A stretch of 64,000 bases of DNA from Trametopsis cervina (lineage: Eukaryota > Basidiomycota > Agaricomycetes > Polyporales > Irpicaceae), in the NCBI GenBank assembly GCA_022385755.1, contig MU278354.1, forward strand, positions 248,001 to 312,000, given 5' to 3'. A program made the position numbers and the translations under genes. The notes below the pieces were generated by a model, which was given only the letters and a program-made list of their open reading frames with translations, searched no databases and was not told the origin of the DNA. Shown here piece after piece: positions 24,954 to 35,861 of the stretch (positions are counted from its first letter, which is position 1; the number at the start of each line of letters is the position of its first letter).

Positions 24954-25745
24954 TCAGGAAGAGGTGGGTGCATCCGAGGATGCGGCGAAGGACGACGCCT
25001 CCCAATGTGATCTTTGCGAGTCCAGGAAGGATGTGCTCGTGCTACCCATGCCCATGGGCTGCTGACGGGCTTGGCGGATGAGGTTCAAAATTAACGACAC
25101 TCCCTCACGCGACTAAGGGGCTAGTTGAGAACAAGTGTGGAGACAAAGCAAATCGACTCACCCGCATCACATTCGCCTTGAACTTTTCCAAACTGTGACT
25201 CTCAAGCCTCTTTGTCAGCCCCCAGCCGAAATTCGACTTGAATTTGGCTTCGGTCTGCTGCAGAGTTTTGCTGACAAATACACTTATCAACATCTCGCTG
25301 TTCAAGACAGAATGTTTCGTGCTCACTTGTCACTAGTTCGGTGAAAAGTAACATGCTCCTCCACCCTCATTACCTTGACGTGGTCAAGGTTCTTCGTCGT
25401 GCATCGTACGACGCCGTTGACCGGGTCAACCTCGCTCTCCTCCAGAATCCAGCTCTCCGCTTTCGACATCAACCCACGGGGAGCCCATTTCGGTAACGAA
25501 CCCCTCTTGAGGATAAGCCGTGTAGTCACGAGTGTGCCGGACGGTGTGAATGTGCGGGAAATAACGTCGCACGACGCGACATGTGAGGCATACGGGTTTG
25601 GATACCGCAAGAAGAATGCAAGGGAAACGATGGACCAGGGATCGCTAGGAAATGCGGAGGCGAGGTTAACATGCGGCTGCTCGGAAGCACATTGATAACC
25701 GTGGAATACTCACTCGTACAAGAAGGACTGCGCGAAGAGCTTCAT
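24954..25745 (-). CDS. PRELI/MSF1-domain protein, Ups1 type
   Basis: Mitochondrial intermembrane-space lipid-transfer protein; Ups1/PRELI carries phosphatidic acid with Mdm35 for cardiolipin synthesis. The start at 25745 gives MKLFAQSFLYE, then an intron, then WSIVSLAFFLRYPNPYASHV, containing the family motif RYPNPY. It continues with DVISRTFTPSGTLVTTRLIL and RGSLPKWAPR, all matching the Ups1/PRELID1 branch. Next come AESWILEESEVDP and MRVEEHVTFHRT, then an intron and TEAKFKSNFGWGLTKRLESH. The C-terminal exon is the least certain. An in-phase join at about 25050 gives a Ser-rich end with a stop at 24954; another frame there ends in a hydrophobic stretch. A second PRELI gene of the other branch lies 21 kb away. 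Confidence 0.85.
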
Positions 25746-26214
25746 TGCAGGGCGATCCCGACACGCCTTATAAGATGGCTGCCGTTTGTGATTAAAAGTG
25801 AAAGAATTGACAGAGGTGCTTTATGATACTCGAGAGTTGGTAGGACGTGGTAGAGAGAGAACGACGGTGGGAGCTGGAGCTAGGACTGGGCCACGCTCAG
25901 AAGACTCTCACCGTAAGCGGCAAGCGGAAACAGTGGCATTTAGCGGCTCCTCAGCACGTGACCCCAATACGATCGAGGTGCGGATGCTTTGGTCTAGGCG
26001 CCGGGCTAGTTCGTCAGACATTGAATTCACTGGACTGGCCACAGAGGCGCAGGTTCAGCTGACCGCTTCTATCGCTATCATCGCACTTCATAGATGAGGG
26101 AGATCCGTGATATGTAAGAAATAAAGTCTAAGGTAATATAAAACAACTAGATTCCAGCCGTAAGGTTGTATAGATAAAACTGAACTCAATAGGATAGTAT
26201 TGCTAGAATATCAC
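25746..26214. other. spacer between MBL gene and PRELI-type gene
   Basis: Holds the Ups1-type promoter and the 3' region of the metallo-beta-lactamase gene. Only short frames are present. A CACGTG box is at about 25954. Confidence 0.4.
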
Positions 26215-27742
26215 TCAGCAATATTCATCGTCTCGGGCTTGGAGGTCATCCGAGACAACGATGCGAAGACCGTCGAATGCTGGCCTTATCCAAGTTGGTT
26301 CCCCCGCGTCTATGAGCGCCAGGCCCTCCTGCTCTGTCGGGCTCAACTTGCGGCTAGGCTTCCTTCTGCCGCCTACTGTCTCCAGGATCGTCACATACTC
26401 GTCGTGTGCCACCTCGTGGCCAAATCCGGTTAGGTATGTCCTCTGGGACCCCATCCGCCGAGCTACAGCTACGGCATCGGCCAACCCGAGATGTGATGTG
26501 TGTGGCTGAAGCCGCAGACAATCAAGAATGAACACTGGCGGGACCTTGCTGAATGTCTTCTCGCCATCCGATGAATGGCCAAATAGTGCCCATACGTCTT
26601 CCGGAATGTGCGAAGTGTCTGACAGATATATGACGGCGTCTTGGATGACAAAGCCAAGACAGAGATATGGCCGAATCTCTGGCTCCTCGATGAGCGACAG
26701 CTCTTCTCGAGGCGTGCTTGGCCTATCCGGTGGCGTTGAGGGGTTAGTGGATGCGGGAGACAATGAGGTGGGTGTGGGGAAGAACTCGAGCGGAGGGGCG
26801 GAGGAGAAGAACCGCCCGTGATGAACTAGATCGATATCACACTCGGTCCGAGATTACAAAACACGGGATGAGTATAAGAGACGTACCGGCGAAAGGTGTG
26901 ATCTTTATCCCCGTGTTCTCTATTTCGAAGGGAACCTTGTCTTCAATGATGTGCCACTTGAATTCAGGAACCTGCAAATGGTGCGTCAGAGTTAATGAAG
27001 CAATGTTACAGTAACGGTCTTCACTTACGTCGCCACCACCGGAAGCAAACTCTTTTGACACCAGGTAGGGAAACGCACGCTGGACCTCTCGGAATGTGTG
27101 CATGCTAACGTATAGATCAACATGTGGCTGGATTGCTCCGCGAAGGGTCCATCCTGTCGGACATAAATCAACACCCCAGATTTGGTACTCCGGACTTGAA
27201 GGAACTGACCTCGAAGATCGTCCAGTCCGTTCATAGCTACAGTCAGCATTTGTATCAGGACCGGATGGGATCAAAAAGGCGACAAGGACGGACCATCAGC
27301 GTGCGCGTGGGTGATAAGGACAGCATCTATGCGCCTCAAGCCGTACTTGGGGAACCACTCGATGGCGGCAGGTTGAAAGCTTTTCCCCACATCGACTACT
27401 ATGGTCCTGATGGTGTGGTTGATGAGTGTCGGGCTCGCAAGCAAAAACCGATGGACTCACTTCTTCTCGCCATCGCTACCACGCACTCGCAGTACGCAGG
27501 ATGTGTTTCTCTGCACAGTAAACAATTAGAAAATGGTAACGGAATCGAAGTACGGGGAGGCGCACCCGGATGTTCTTCTTGCCTTCCGGGTAGAGTGTAG
27601 ACAGACAAGTCTTGCATGGCTTCGCGTCCGGAGGAGCTGTGAGACAGTCTACATGGGGGAGAGTCGATGAAGTACCCGTTCCGAGGAAGATGACCTCAAC
27701 TGGTTCGTCCACTGGGAACGAGGATAGTTCTATCGAGCCCAT
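26215..27742 (-). CDS. metallo-beta-lactamase-fold hydrolase, PhnP-like
   Basis: Probable cytosolic phosphodiesterase or related hydrolase of the metallo-beta-lactamase superfamily. The start at 27742 gives MGSIELSSFPVDEPVEVIFLGTGTSS, the usual first strand of the fold. A Cys-containing stretch (PPDAKPCKTCLS) follows. Next is NIRRNTSCVLRVRG, then VDVGKSFQPAAIEWFPKYG and LITHAHADAMNGLDDLRG, whose THAHADA gives the HxHxD metal motif (split by an intron). The third ligand region is likely FAxxHG near 26820 (IKITPFA before the intron). Late parts include LGFVIQDAVIYLSDTSHIPE, with the metal-bridging Asp, and TYLTGFGHEVAHDEY, with the last His. A Pro/Ser-rich insert of about 40 residues (near 26700-26790) interrupts the fold. 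The substrate cannot be inferred. Confidence 0.82.
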
Positions 27743-28452
27743 GGGTGCCGATGAGAGGGTTCGTGGTGAAGAGTTGGGGGCTGAAGAGGCTGGTAGATGG
27801 CGTTAATCTTCCTACAAGGACGTCCGCTCTTAAATATGTTGGATCGTCTTAGTCCGGCGTCCGCGTCCGCGTCCAATCTGAAAAGTCAGGATAGGCTGTG
27901 GCTATGATATCCTCCGGCGACCGGCTAGGAGGGAACTGCGAGCGAGGGACCGAGATGTGCGAAGAGAAGCCAGTTTGGAGATGTTACTGACGAATTTAGT
28001 TGGTTTTCATCGCGGTCAAAGACGAAATTTGTGCTCATCCTGGCGCTGTGCATCGCCGTCCTTAGTGTCTCACAGAGGCCCGGAGGACAAGCCACGATCT
28101 GTCTCGAGATCGATGTCGGCATCACCCACATCGGTGAATCCCGAGTTATCGTTCCTGGCCGCTCGGGATCTCCCAGCACGCACCTAACCCCAACGTCCTT
28201 GCAACGGCAGGCGTGCAGGAATACGCAGCCGTGTAGGCCTGGCATGAGAACATCATTTCCACATATCGTACAAGGGCCTCGCAGCTAGTGCTATGCTCGG
28301 ATGCATCGGCAGACAACCCAGCAAACACACAACTGTCCGTCGCTAGCACGATAATACAGACCGAGTGGACACTTATCACCCTCCGCGTGCCTCCCAATCG
28401 ACATCTCCCATCTCCGGCGTCGGGTCTCGGATGTGCAGTCCGACCTGCCTAC
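27743..28452. other. 710-bp spacer with a cysteine-rich open frame
   Basis: No accepted gene. On the minus strand a 120-codon open stretch (about 28290-27925) contains GPCTICGNDVLMPGLHGCVF and then HACRCKD, which looks like a small zinc-binding motif. It has no clear start, and it begins just after the end of DRG1. A (GCGTCC)3 run is at 27858-27875. The rest should contain the promoter of the MBL gene. Confidence 0.35.
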
Positions 28453-30530
28453 TCACTTGGTAAAGACTGCGGCCACATGAGTACTGGAAATCGCGGAGTA
28501 TCCGATGATCGATACTCACTTGACACTACATCTTCGTCCTGCAAAAGATGAGTCAAGCCCACTTTTTGTGCATGTGGGTTAAACTTCGATGACTTTCCCT
28601 GACATATCATGGCGAACAATCAGGAAATAGGTGAAAAACTTGGTGATGTAGACGTACCCTGCAAAGTTACAGCACATTTGAATAAGCACGTCAAGCCAAG
28701 CACGATGACAGCACACATACCATACTAAAGCATATCGGAAATTGGCAGCAAGCGACCGATGAATGCCGTTACAGACGTCCTAATCAATGTGTTCAGAACG
28801 AAGAGTCCGGTGACTGATGCGGGGACGTGTGGTACCTCAATGTTAGCGCCTTTCCGCAGACACACTGGGTCGTCAAGATCAGGGTGTGCTCCACGCTTCT
28901 TGGTGTATACCTTGACCAGCCCCAACTCCGCCCAGATGCGCTCAATCAAGTAGTCCAAGCTAACGAGTAACAGCCTGAGAATATATTCTGTGAGGCTGTC
29001 CGAATTGCCACTTACTTCAAGCCCATTTCGCAACTGATCACCACTGTGTGGTCGATATGGGCCAGTTTGTCCAATTGCTCCAGGCTGATGGCGTCTATTT
29101 TGTTGTAGACATCTTTTCCACGCCTTGTGAGTATGCAATGGATGTCAACAGGGGCATGGAACATACATAAACAAGGCAGGTATTTCCGGGTACCTAATCC
29201 GGATTAGAGAGCTCCGCGGCGAGGGTACGATTGCGGACATACCAATGAGCACGTCGATGAATTCGTCTGTCGTTATCTAACTCACAGTAAGGTTGAGAAA
29301 ACAGGAGTGTCTGTCTCGGAACTCACATCTTCCCGTATCATAACGTCGCAGTTGTGCAGCTTATCTTTAGAGCCGTCAATGTCCGCAAAACCGTGTGGAA
29401 AGTGACACTCACAGCCAGCTAAGATCGTGCGAATGGTTTTCTCATCGGTTTTTGTCAATTTGACAGTCGTGTTGAGCTGAGTAGACGTCAAAATATCGGC
29501 CACTAGGCTGAGACCCTGTCACTTACAGTTATCTATATTTACAACAAGTCAACGGCGATGATGTCGTACAGACCGCGATGTACTCACGCCACCAGTAGTT
29601 TTCTTTTTGAAAACAACGTCTGGTCTTTGCTTGTTCAATCGGATCCCAACGGCGTCCAGTTCTATCTCAAGGAGGCGACGTTGTTCCTCGGATTTGGTAG
29701 CGTCCAGCATTACCAGGATCAAATCCGCAGTCTTCGCAGTTGATACTACTTGCCGCCCGCGTCCGCGTCCTTGACTGGCACCCTCGACGATTCCGGGAAG
29801 ATCAAGAAGCTGTATTCGAGCGCCCTGGTATTCCAAGACACCCGGGATAGCCTGACCCCCATAGCGTCAGAACACAGCATAAGCCGTCAAATGGGACGCC
29901 TCGCTCACAGTTAGCGTAGTGAACTCGTAAGCCGCGGTCTCCGATTGCGTGTGAGTGCATTTGCTCAGCAGTGTAGACTAAAGCAAGACACCGGGGGTGT
30001 AAATAGTATATCCCACACATTAGTGCGTGGAAGGAAGTCTGGGGCGCACCTTTCCAACAGAGGGAAAACCGATCAAGGCGACTCTAGCGTCTCCCGATTT
30101 CTGCACGTCGAACCCTGAGCCTCCTCCACCTGATTTTGCAGTGGGTTCTAGCAGCTGAGCTCGGTATCTGGCAAGCTTCGCCTTCAGAAGACCGAGATGG
30201 TACTCCGTCGCCTACTTCGACGCCCGGGGTGGCTTAGCAATCGCATAGCTGCGCATCAGTTGAATATTGGTATCACCTTGTTCTTCTGCGCTGTTCATTG
30301 TCGATACTCTCAGTAAATTGCTTGGCACATGCGTGAAAACATGGCAACTGACTCCTCGCCATTTCCTCTATAGAGTAGACACATATTTTCATTTCAGCAC
30401 AACGGCCGCAGAGAACGAGCTGTAACAAAGCTGACCCTCTATCTCTTTGATCTAAGCAGCGCATTTCGGTCAGTAAATCACTATGCACGGCTACAACACG
30501 CGTTGATCTGACCTTTTCTACGATACCCAT
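28453..30530 (-). CDS. RBG1: developmentally regulated GTP-binding protein, DRG1/Rbg1 type
   Basis: Translation-associated Obg/DRG GTPase. The start at 30530 gives MGIVEKV, as in all DRG1 proteins. Downstream exons give [20 protein letters not shown], a Gly-rich hinge, [15 protein letters not shown] (G1, about 30080), [18 protein letters not shown] (G3 DLPG, about 29820), [13 protein letters not shown] and [13 protein letters not shown]. The TGS domain gives [46 protein letters not shown] and [21 protein letters not shown] 53-nt intron (28467-28519) then leads to a 14-nt terminal exon, so the protein ends DEDVVSIFTK, close to the DVVQIVKK-type end of the family. Without that intron it would end about 17 residues later. 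The gene is divergent from the SSK2-type kinase. Confidence 0.92.
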
Positions 30531-30801
30531 CTTGAAGGTTGTATTCTTACGCTTCTATTCGTGGTTTGGGTGGTGCCGTGCGCGTAGACCGCGGAGGCAA
30601 GCGGGAGGTGAGGATGAAGGTCAGAGGTTGACGTCGATCTGTGCCCAATCTTGCCATGAATGCCGCAGACGCGCAAGGCACGCCCGACAGGCGCCTAAGA
30701 GAGCAATTGCTGCTGCGCGAACATGACCCAATATTCTCGGAATCGTCCCCCCTTACGCCCTCCATCCTCGCTCTGGATCGCTAGCTCGCGCAAACCAGAC
30801 G
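30531..30801. promoter_or_regulatory. divergent spacer, DRG1 and MAPKKK gene
   Basis: Shared upstream region of 271 bp. It contains an ATG at 30658 with a 40-odd codon frame stopping at 30783. That frame could be an upstream ORF in the kinase leader, since no usable donor site joins it to the main frame. Confidence 0.4.
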
Positions 30802-33800
30802 ATGCCACAGTCTGCTGCAGCACTCAGGAGGCATACCCCGACCCTTTATACCCACCCAGAGGACGACGCCGACGATGAGGAGGACGGCGGCACCTGGGGC
30901 ACATCCTCCAGGCATTCATATTCATCTTCGCCGGCAATGCATTCAGTGTCGAAGGGACGCTCAAAAGCGCGCAATAAATCTAACACGTTCTCCCCTGGCC
31001 CTCAGTACTCTAGCCAACCAGCACCGCACGTAGCGAATCGCAGTATATACAACCAATTCGTGAGGCGATATCGACCTGGCCTGGGTATCGAGGATGATCC
31101 ACGAACGGACCCTGACAGTCCCTATTACACTCGAGGGCTTGGGCAGATGCTGGACGCAGGAGATAGTGAAGATGAAGACTCGCGTAGCTTGACATCGGGA
31201 ATGGCTGGCGAAGGCTATGACCGACTGTCTTCATTGATGCTGGACTCAGAGCCTATTGAGCCGGAAACCTTAGAAGATCGGGAGAGACTCGAATGGCAAG
31301 CTATGCTGGCGTCAGTTCTGGCCGGAGATGTCCTCAAGTCGGAGAATACACGTATTGGGGTGGCGTTGAAGCAGTCTATCGAGGAGGAGAATCATCCACG
31401 GGCGAATGTGTGGCTTGGAATCCGTGCCAAACTGCACGGAAGAACAGAAACCGAAGAACGTCGACGGCTGGAGGAACGCAGACTACGAGTAGTCGACCCT
31501 GTGGTGAAGGAGGTGCTCGCCTTCCGCGTAAGCGAAGTCCCCGAAGGTTCAGAGCTATCATTAGCGGACCACGCTCTGCAAGAAGTCAATGCTATTCTCT
31601 GCCGCTTGGACACCGTATACTCGCTATACCCAAGTCTGCGTACCTTCTACAGCGAATATCGTACAGCGACAGAACCTGAATTCCAGCAGCGGTGCGAAAC
31701 TCTGAATACATGGGCTACGGTTATTACCTCGCTCAGGCAACAGATATCGGTTCTGCGACGTTGGACCGGCAGCGAAACTCTCGACGTCAACCAGCCCACC
31801 TCGCACGCCACAAACGCGTTCCCAGGTCCAACTGAAGACAACTCTGTCGGCCAGCCTTTCGTCGAACGGTTACTGAAGGAAGAATCCATGCAGAGGCAGT
31901 TCGAGAAAGGTTCCATGACCACCATCCATGCCCTTGTGGGTACCACTCGTGACGCACACGTCAACCTCGCCCCAATGTTCCAAAAGATGAACCTTCCGTC
32001 CTTTGAAAAGGAATTAGTCCCCCTCGTTTCTTTCCTCACCAACCTTGCGCAGGCTGTTCTGCGAGTCCGTCTTGATTACGCGCAGAGGCTTAAAAACCCT
32101 GATATTCTCATCATCGACCAAATGACTGACGATCTGAAAGTGAAGATTGGTTTTGCCTGTACCCTCAAGCGACAGTACGAAGCGTTCTTGGCCCCCGATC
32201 CTGGTGGAAACTGGAAACTACCCCCTTGCATCAGCGAAGACTACGACGCTGTTATCTTGGAAGCGCTCACTTTCTTCTTCAAGCTCATACACTGGAAGCT
32301 GAAGAGTCAGACAAGAGGTGTGTTCAAGGAGACGGACGTCATTGAGGCCCAGTGGGCGACGTTCAGTGATGTAAGCTTGAGCATATCTGGCGGTGCGTCA
32401 TTGGTAGCCGAACAGCTCTGGTATGTGTCCATTTTGTGGTTTCTCCTGTTATAGGAAAGTTCTTACTTGATATACCAGCGCGCTCACGAATAAGCTCATG
32501 GTTCGTGTAACCAACTACTTCGACACTCAAATTCGACTTCCTGTGCCTCCCGAGAGAATAACGCAGTTTAACGCAAACAATGGATCTAGCTCGATGACAG
32601 TTCTTACCACTACTGCATTCCAAGCACATCTTCGAGAAGGCGCAGGAATCAAGAATATGACGAACGAGCAGCTCGTAAATCGATATGCAAAGATCTTCGA
32701 GGGTGTTAAACTACGATACCGAAAACTGCAGCGTCTGGCACGGTACGACTGCAAACCCTTTTTGCTCGAATGTGCTCCTTATCTCACCATCTAACAGGGT
32801 CCTAACGCAGCGTTTCGGCAACTCGGCTGAATACAATCTAGAGGATGTACCGATTGACCTCTGCATCGCCGCACTAGTAGACACGGATCACTGTCTTGTC
32901 TATACCCAGACTTTCGAGGAGGATGGAACCTATATCATCGCGACGCCTAACCTGAAAGACCGTCCGGAGCAGATTCGACGCATGCTCACCGAGGCCTTCC
33001 ACGTGAACGAGATCGATGAAGGCCCGTGGCTACTCGAGGGAGGAGACGTGGACACAGTGGAGGAAGAGGAACCAAGCTATCTGCTCGTCCTCACGCCGAG
33101 AACGCGGTTCCTATGGAACGGTCTGGTGCTCATGCTGCAACTCCCAAGATTCGATCTCAGACTGCAAGATAACCGAATACGACTTATAGCGGATGGTCCC
33201 CAGCAGCATTTGGAGAATGCAAAGAGCCAGTTCGCAGAGGTGTTCGTGACCTATGATGAAGACGGAGAACCCATCGACACCTCGGTCGCCCCCACATGCA
33301 TCATCGAGTCTCAGGCACATCTTCCGACTGTGAACCATGAGCTGCGAAAGATCAACCGCGCTACGAACCGCTTGGCAGAGTCGATCGTTGACTCAGTGAG
33401 CTACGTACGGCTGGGTCTGCGGGATACGACGGGATATCAGGAACTCTTGGAGAACTGGTATGCATTCGCGTCGGAGCACGGACAGCATGCTCAGAAATAC
33501 CTTGATCACCCCAACTCCTTGAAATTCCAACGTTTATTGATCAAGCTGGCGATATCATGGGTATCATTCATCTGCGACGACTGCGACCCGAATGACCGCA
33601 AAACCTTCCGGTGGGCTGTTAGCGCCTTAGAATTCACACTGCATCGCACTGGCCGAAATAACATCCTTCAACTGCCAGATGACCAATTTGAGATGCTTCG
33701 CCAGAAAGTTGCAAGCTGTATGACACTGCTGATCAGCCACTTCGATATCCTCGGGGCACGCTCGAACCTGGAGGCGAAGCGAGAGCAAGAACGGCAGGAG

Positions 33801-35242
33801 GAACTCCTGCGACAGCAAGCTGCCGCCGCGGAACATTTCGATGAGGAAGATATCTTCCAGAATCACACAGCAGGACAGCCTTCGACTGTGGACCCGCATG
33901 TCAGGAAGTTCTGGGAAAGGACATCCAAGGCTGTACAGGTATTGGAAGCCCGGAGAGCCGAAATTGGTGCCGAGCAGCGCGCGATTGGTCGTGTCATTGA
34001 CGAGGAGAAGTTGGTCGACAAGTCGCTGGTGTCGCTTGCTGGTTCTAGCTCAAACATCTCCATACGCTGGCAGCAAGGCCGGTTCATCGGTGCAGGGTCG
34101 TTTGGCTCAGTGTATCTTGCCGTGAACTTGGATTCCGGGTCACTTATGGCTGTGAAGGAGATCAAGTTCCAGGAAGTGGCAGGTCTTTCTACACTGTACG
34201 CTCAGATCAAGGACGAGCTGTCGGTCATGGAGATGCTACATCACCCCAATATCGTGGAGTACTACGGTATTGAAGTGCACCGTGACAAGGTGTACATCTT
34301 TGAGGAGTTCTGTCAGAACGGGAGTCTCGCATCGCTATTGGAACTCGGCAGGATCGAAGACGAGAGTGTCATCCAGATCTACACCATGCAAATGTTGGAA
34401 GGTTTAGCATACCTACATTCGATGAACGTTGTCCATCGTGATATCAAGCCAGACAGTAAGCTCACATCCATGAATTAACCCTGGGGACATACAGGAGCTG
34501 ACACCAATATCTAGATATCTTACTGGATCACCAGGGCATCATCAAGTATGTCGACTTCGGAGCCGCTAAGATTCTAGCCAAGAATCAGCGAACAATCCAA
34601 CGTTCTAGGCGAGCAACAGATGCAAGCGCAACGCCTGGAGCTTTCCCTGTTGGCACAAACAACAGTCTTACTGGAACTCCTATGTACATGTCTCCTGAGG
34701 TTATCAGGAACAACAAGCGCGGCCGACATGGAGCTATGGATATCTGGTCTCTGGGATGCGTGGTACTCGAATGCGCAACCGGACGAAAACCTTGGAGTAA
34801 TCTCGACAACGAATGGGCAATCATGTTCCACATTGGAGTCGCCACGCAACATCCACCGCTTCCCGAACCTGGTCAACTTAGCGAGCTCGGGATAGACTTC
34901 ATCCGCCAATGCCTAACCATCGACCCCATGCAACGTCCTAGTGCCGTCGAGCTCATGAGCCACCCCTGGATGCTCGAGTTCGCCGAAGCTCTCCGGAGCT
35001 TCCAGGAAGCCGAGCTTGCGACGAGTCCGCCAGTAGAGATACCCAACGATCCTACCTTCGAAACCGCCACTGTTGCCCGTCAGGCAGCGATTGAGAAGGA
35101 AAAGGAAGTGGACGCTATCCAAAGTCAATCACCCAGTATGTCTCCGCTAGAAACACCGAGCACTTCTCGATCTGGCTCTTCGACATTCGGCGATCCGTCG
35201 TCATCATCATCCTCATCATCTTCCGACTCCAACTCGACTTGA
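30802..35242 (+). CDS. SSK2/SSK22-type MAP kinase kinase kinase (HOG pathway)
   Basis: Upstream kinase of the osmostress (Hog1/p38) cascade, orthologous to Ssk2/Ssk22 and fission yeast Wis4. The ATG at 30802 (MPQSAAALRRHTPTLYTHP) is the first in frame; an in-frame stop at about 30727 precedes it. The long N-terminal half is acidic and Ser-rich, then helical (WQAMLASVLAGDVLKSENTRIG and onward), the conserved Ssk2 regulatory region. The kinase domain spans about 34060-34975: P-loop GAGSFGSVYLA, lysine in MAVKEI, catalytic loop VVHRDIKPDNILLD (split by the intron at about 34456-34514), VDFGAAK, GTPMYMSPE and MDIWSLGCVVLE. Only three introns are visible (32418-32480, 32741-32796 and the kinase one). 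The Ser/Asp C-tail stops at 35242. All catalytic residues are intact. Confidence 0.93.
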
Positions 35243-35861
35243 TCATGCGCAACTAGAGTTGTATTTTTCTGCGGGTTCTCTCGCTGCACCGTGATTTAAT
35301 GCTCTACCTAGCGCAGGTTTGCCTCTTTCCCGAGTCCATTCCATATGTAGTCTAGCCTATCTTCTGCATTCACTTATTCATGTTCGTGTTCTCTGGTCTT
35401 TCCGTCCACACTGTCATGTACATCACACCATCGTTGTTTGTCAGTTTTTTATTCTTGCTCTTTGCTGTGTTATATCCCATCAGCTGCCCATCGTCACATT
35501 TGCATTATATATATGCTCATCATCATCTCCACCGGTTTGCCGTTTGCATTGGCGTTTGCAATACATGATCATTTAGTTCTATAGTCGGCAGTTGCGACGT
35601 CGACTGTCAATAAACACGAGGTTTCATTGGAGCACGGATGACAGATATTATTCCAAAACAGTTCCATTGATACAAAACTCGACAGCAACGAGGGGGGTGA
35701 ACGTACACAAAGCTCCCAAACATAAATCTGAGCGTCCAGGCACTCAACCAGCCAGTGGTATACCCAACTGCAAGGTGAAAAGGCTAAACGATAACACACA
35801 CGCTACATCACCTGCAGCAAGACGAAAGAAAGTATATACGACGTTTACAGAAAATTCGGAC
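35243..35861. other. convergent spacer
   Basis: The 3' regions of the kinase gene and the membrane-protein gene face each other here. The spacer is T-rich with a TATATATATG stretch at 35506, a plausible polyadenylation context. No gene or repeat recognised. Confidence 0.4.

Noticed and set aside
27858..27875. GCGTCC tandem run
   Set aside because: Only three short units; too brief to treat as a satellite or regulatory array.
30658..30786. Upstream ATG as the true start of the MAPKKK gene
   Set aside because: Its frame stops before 30802 and there is no GT donor that would splice it to the main frame; kept only as a possible upstream ORF.
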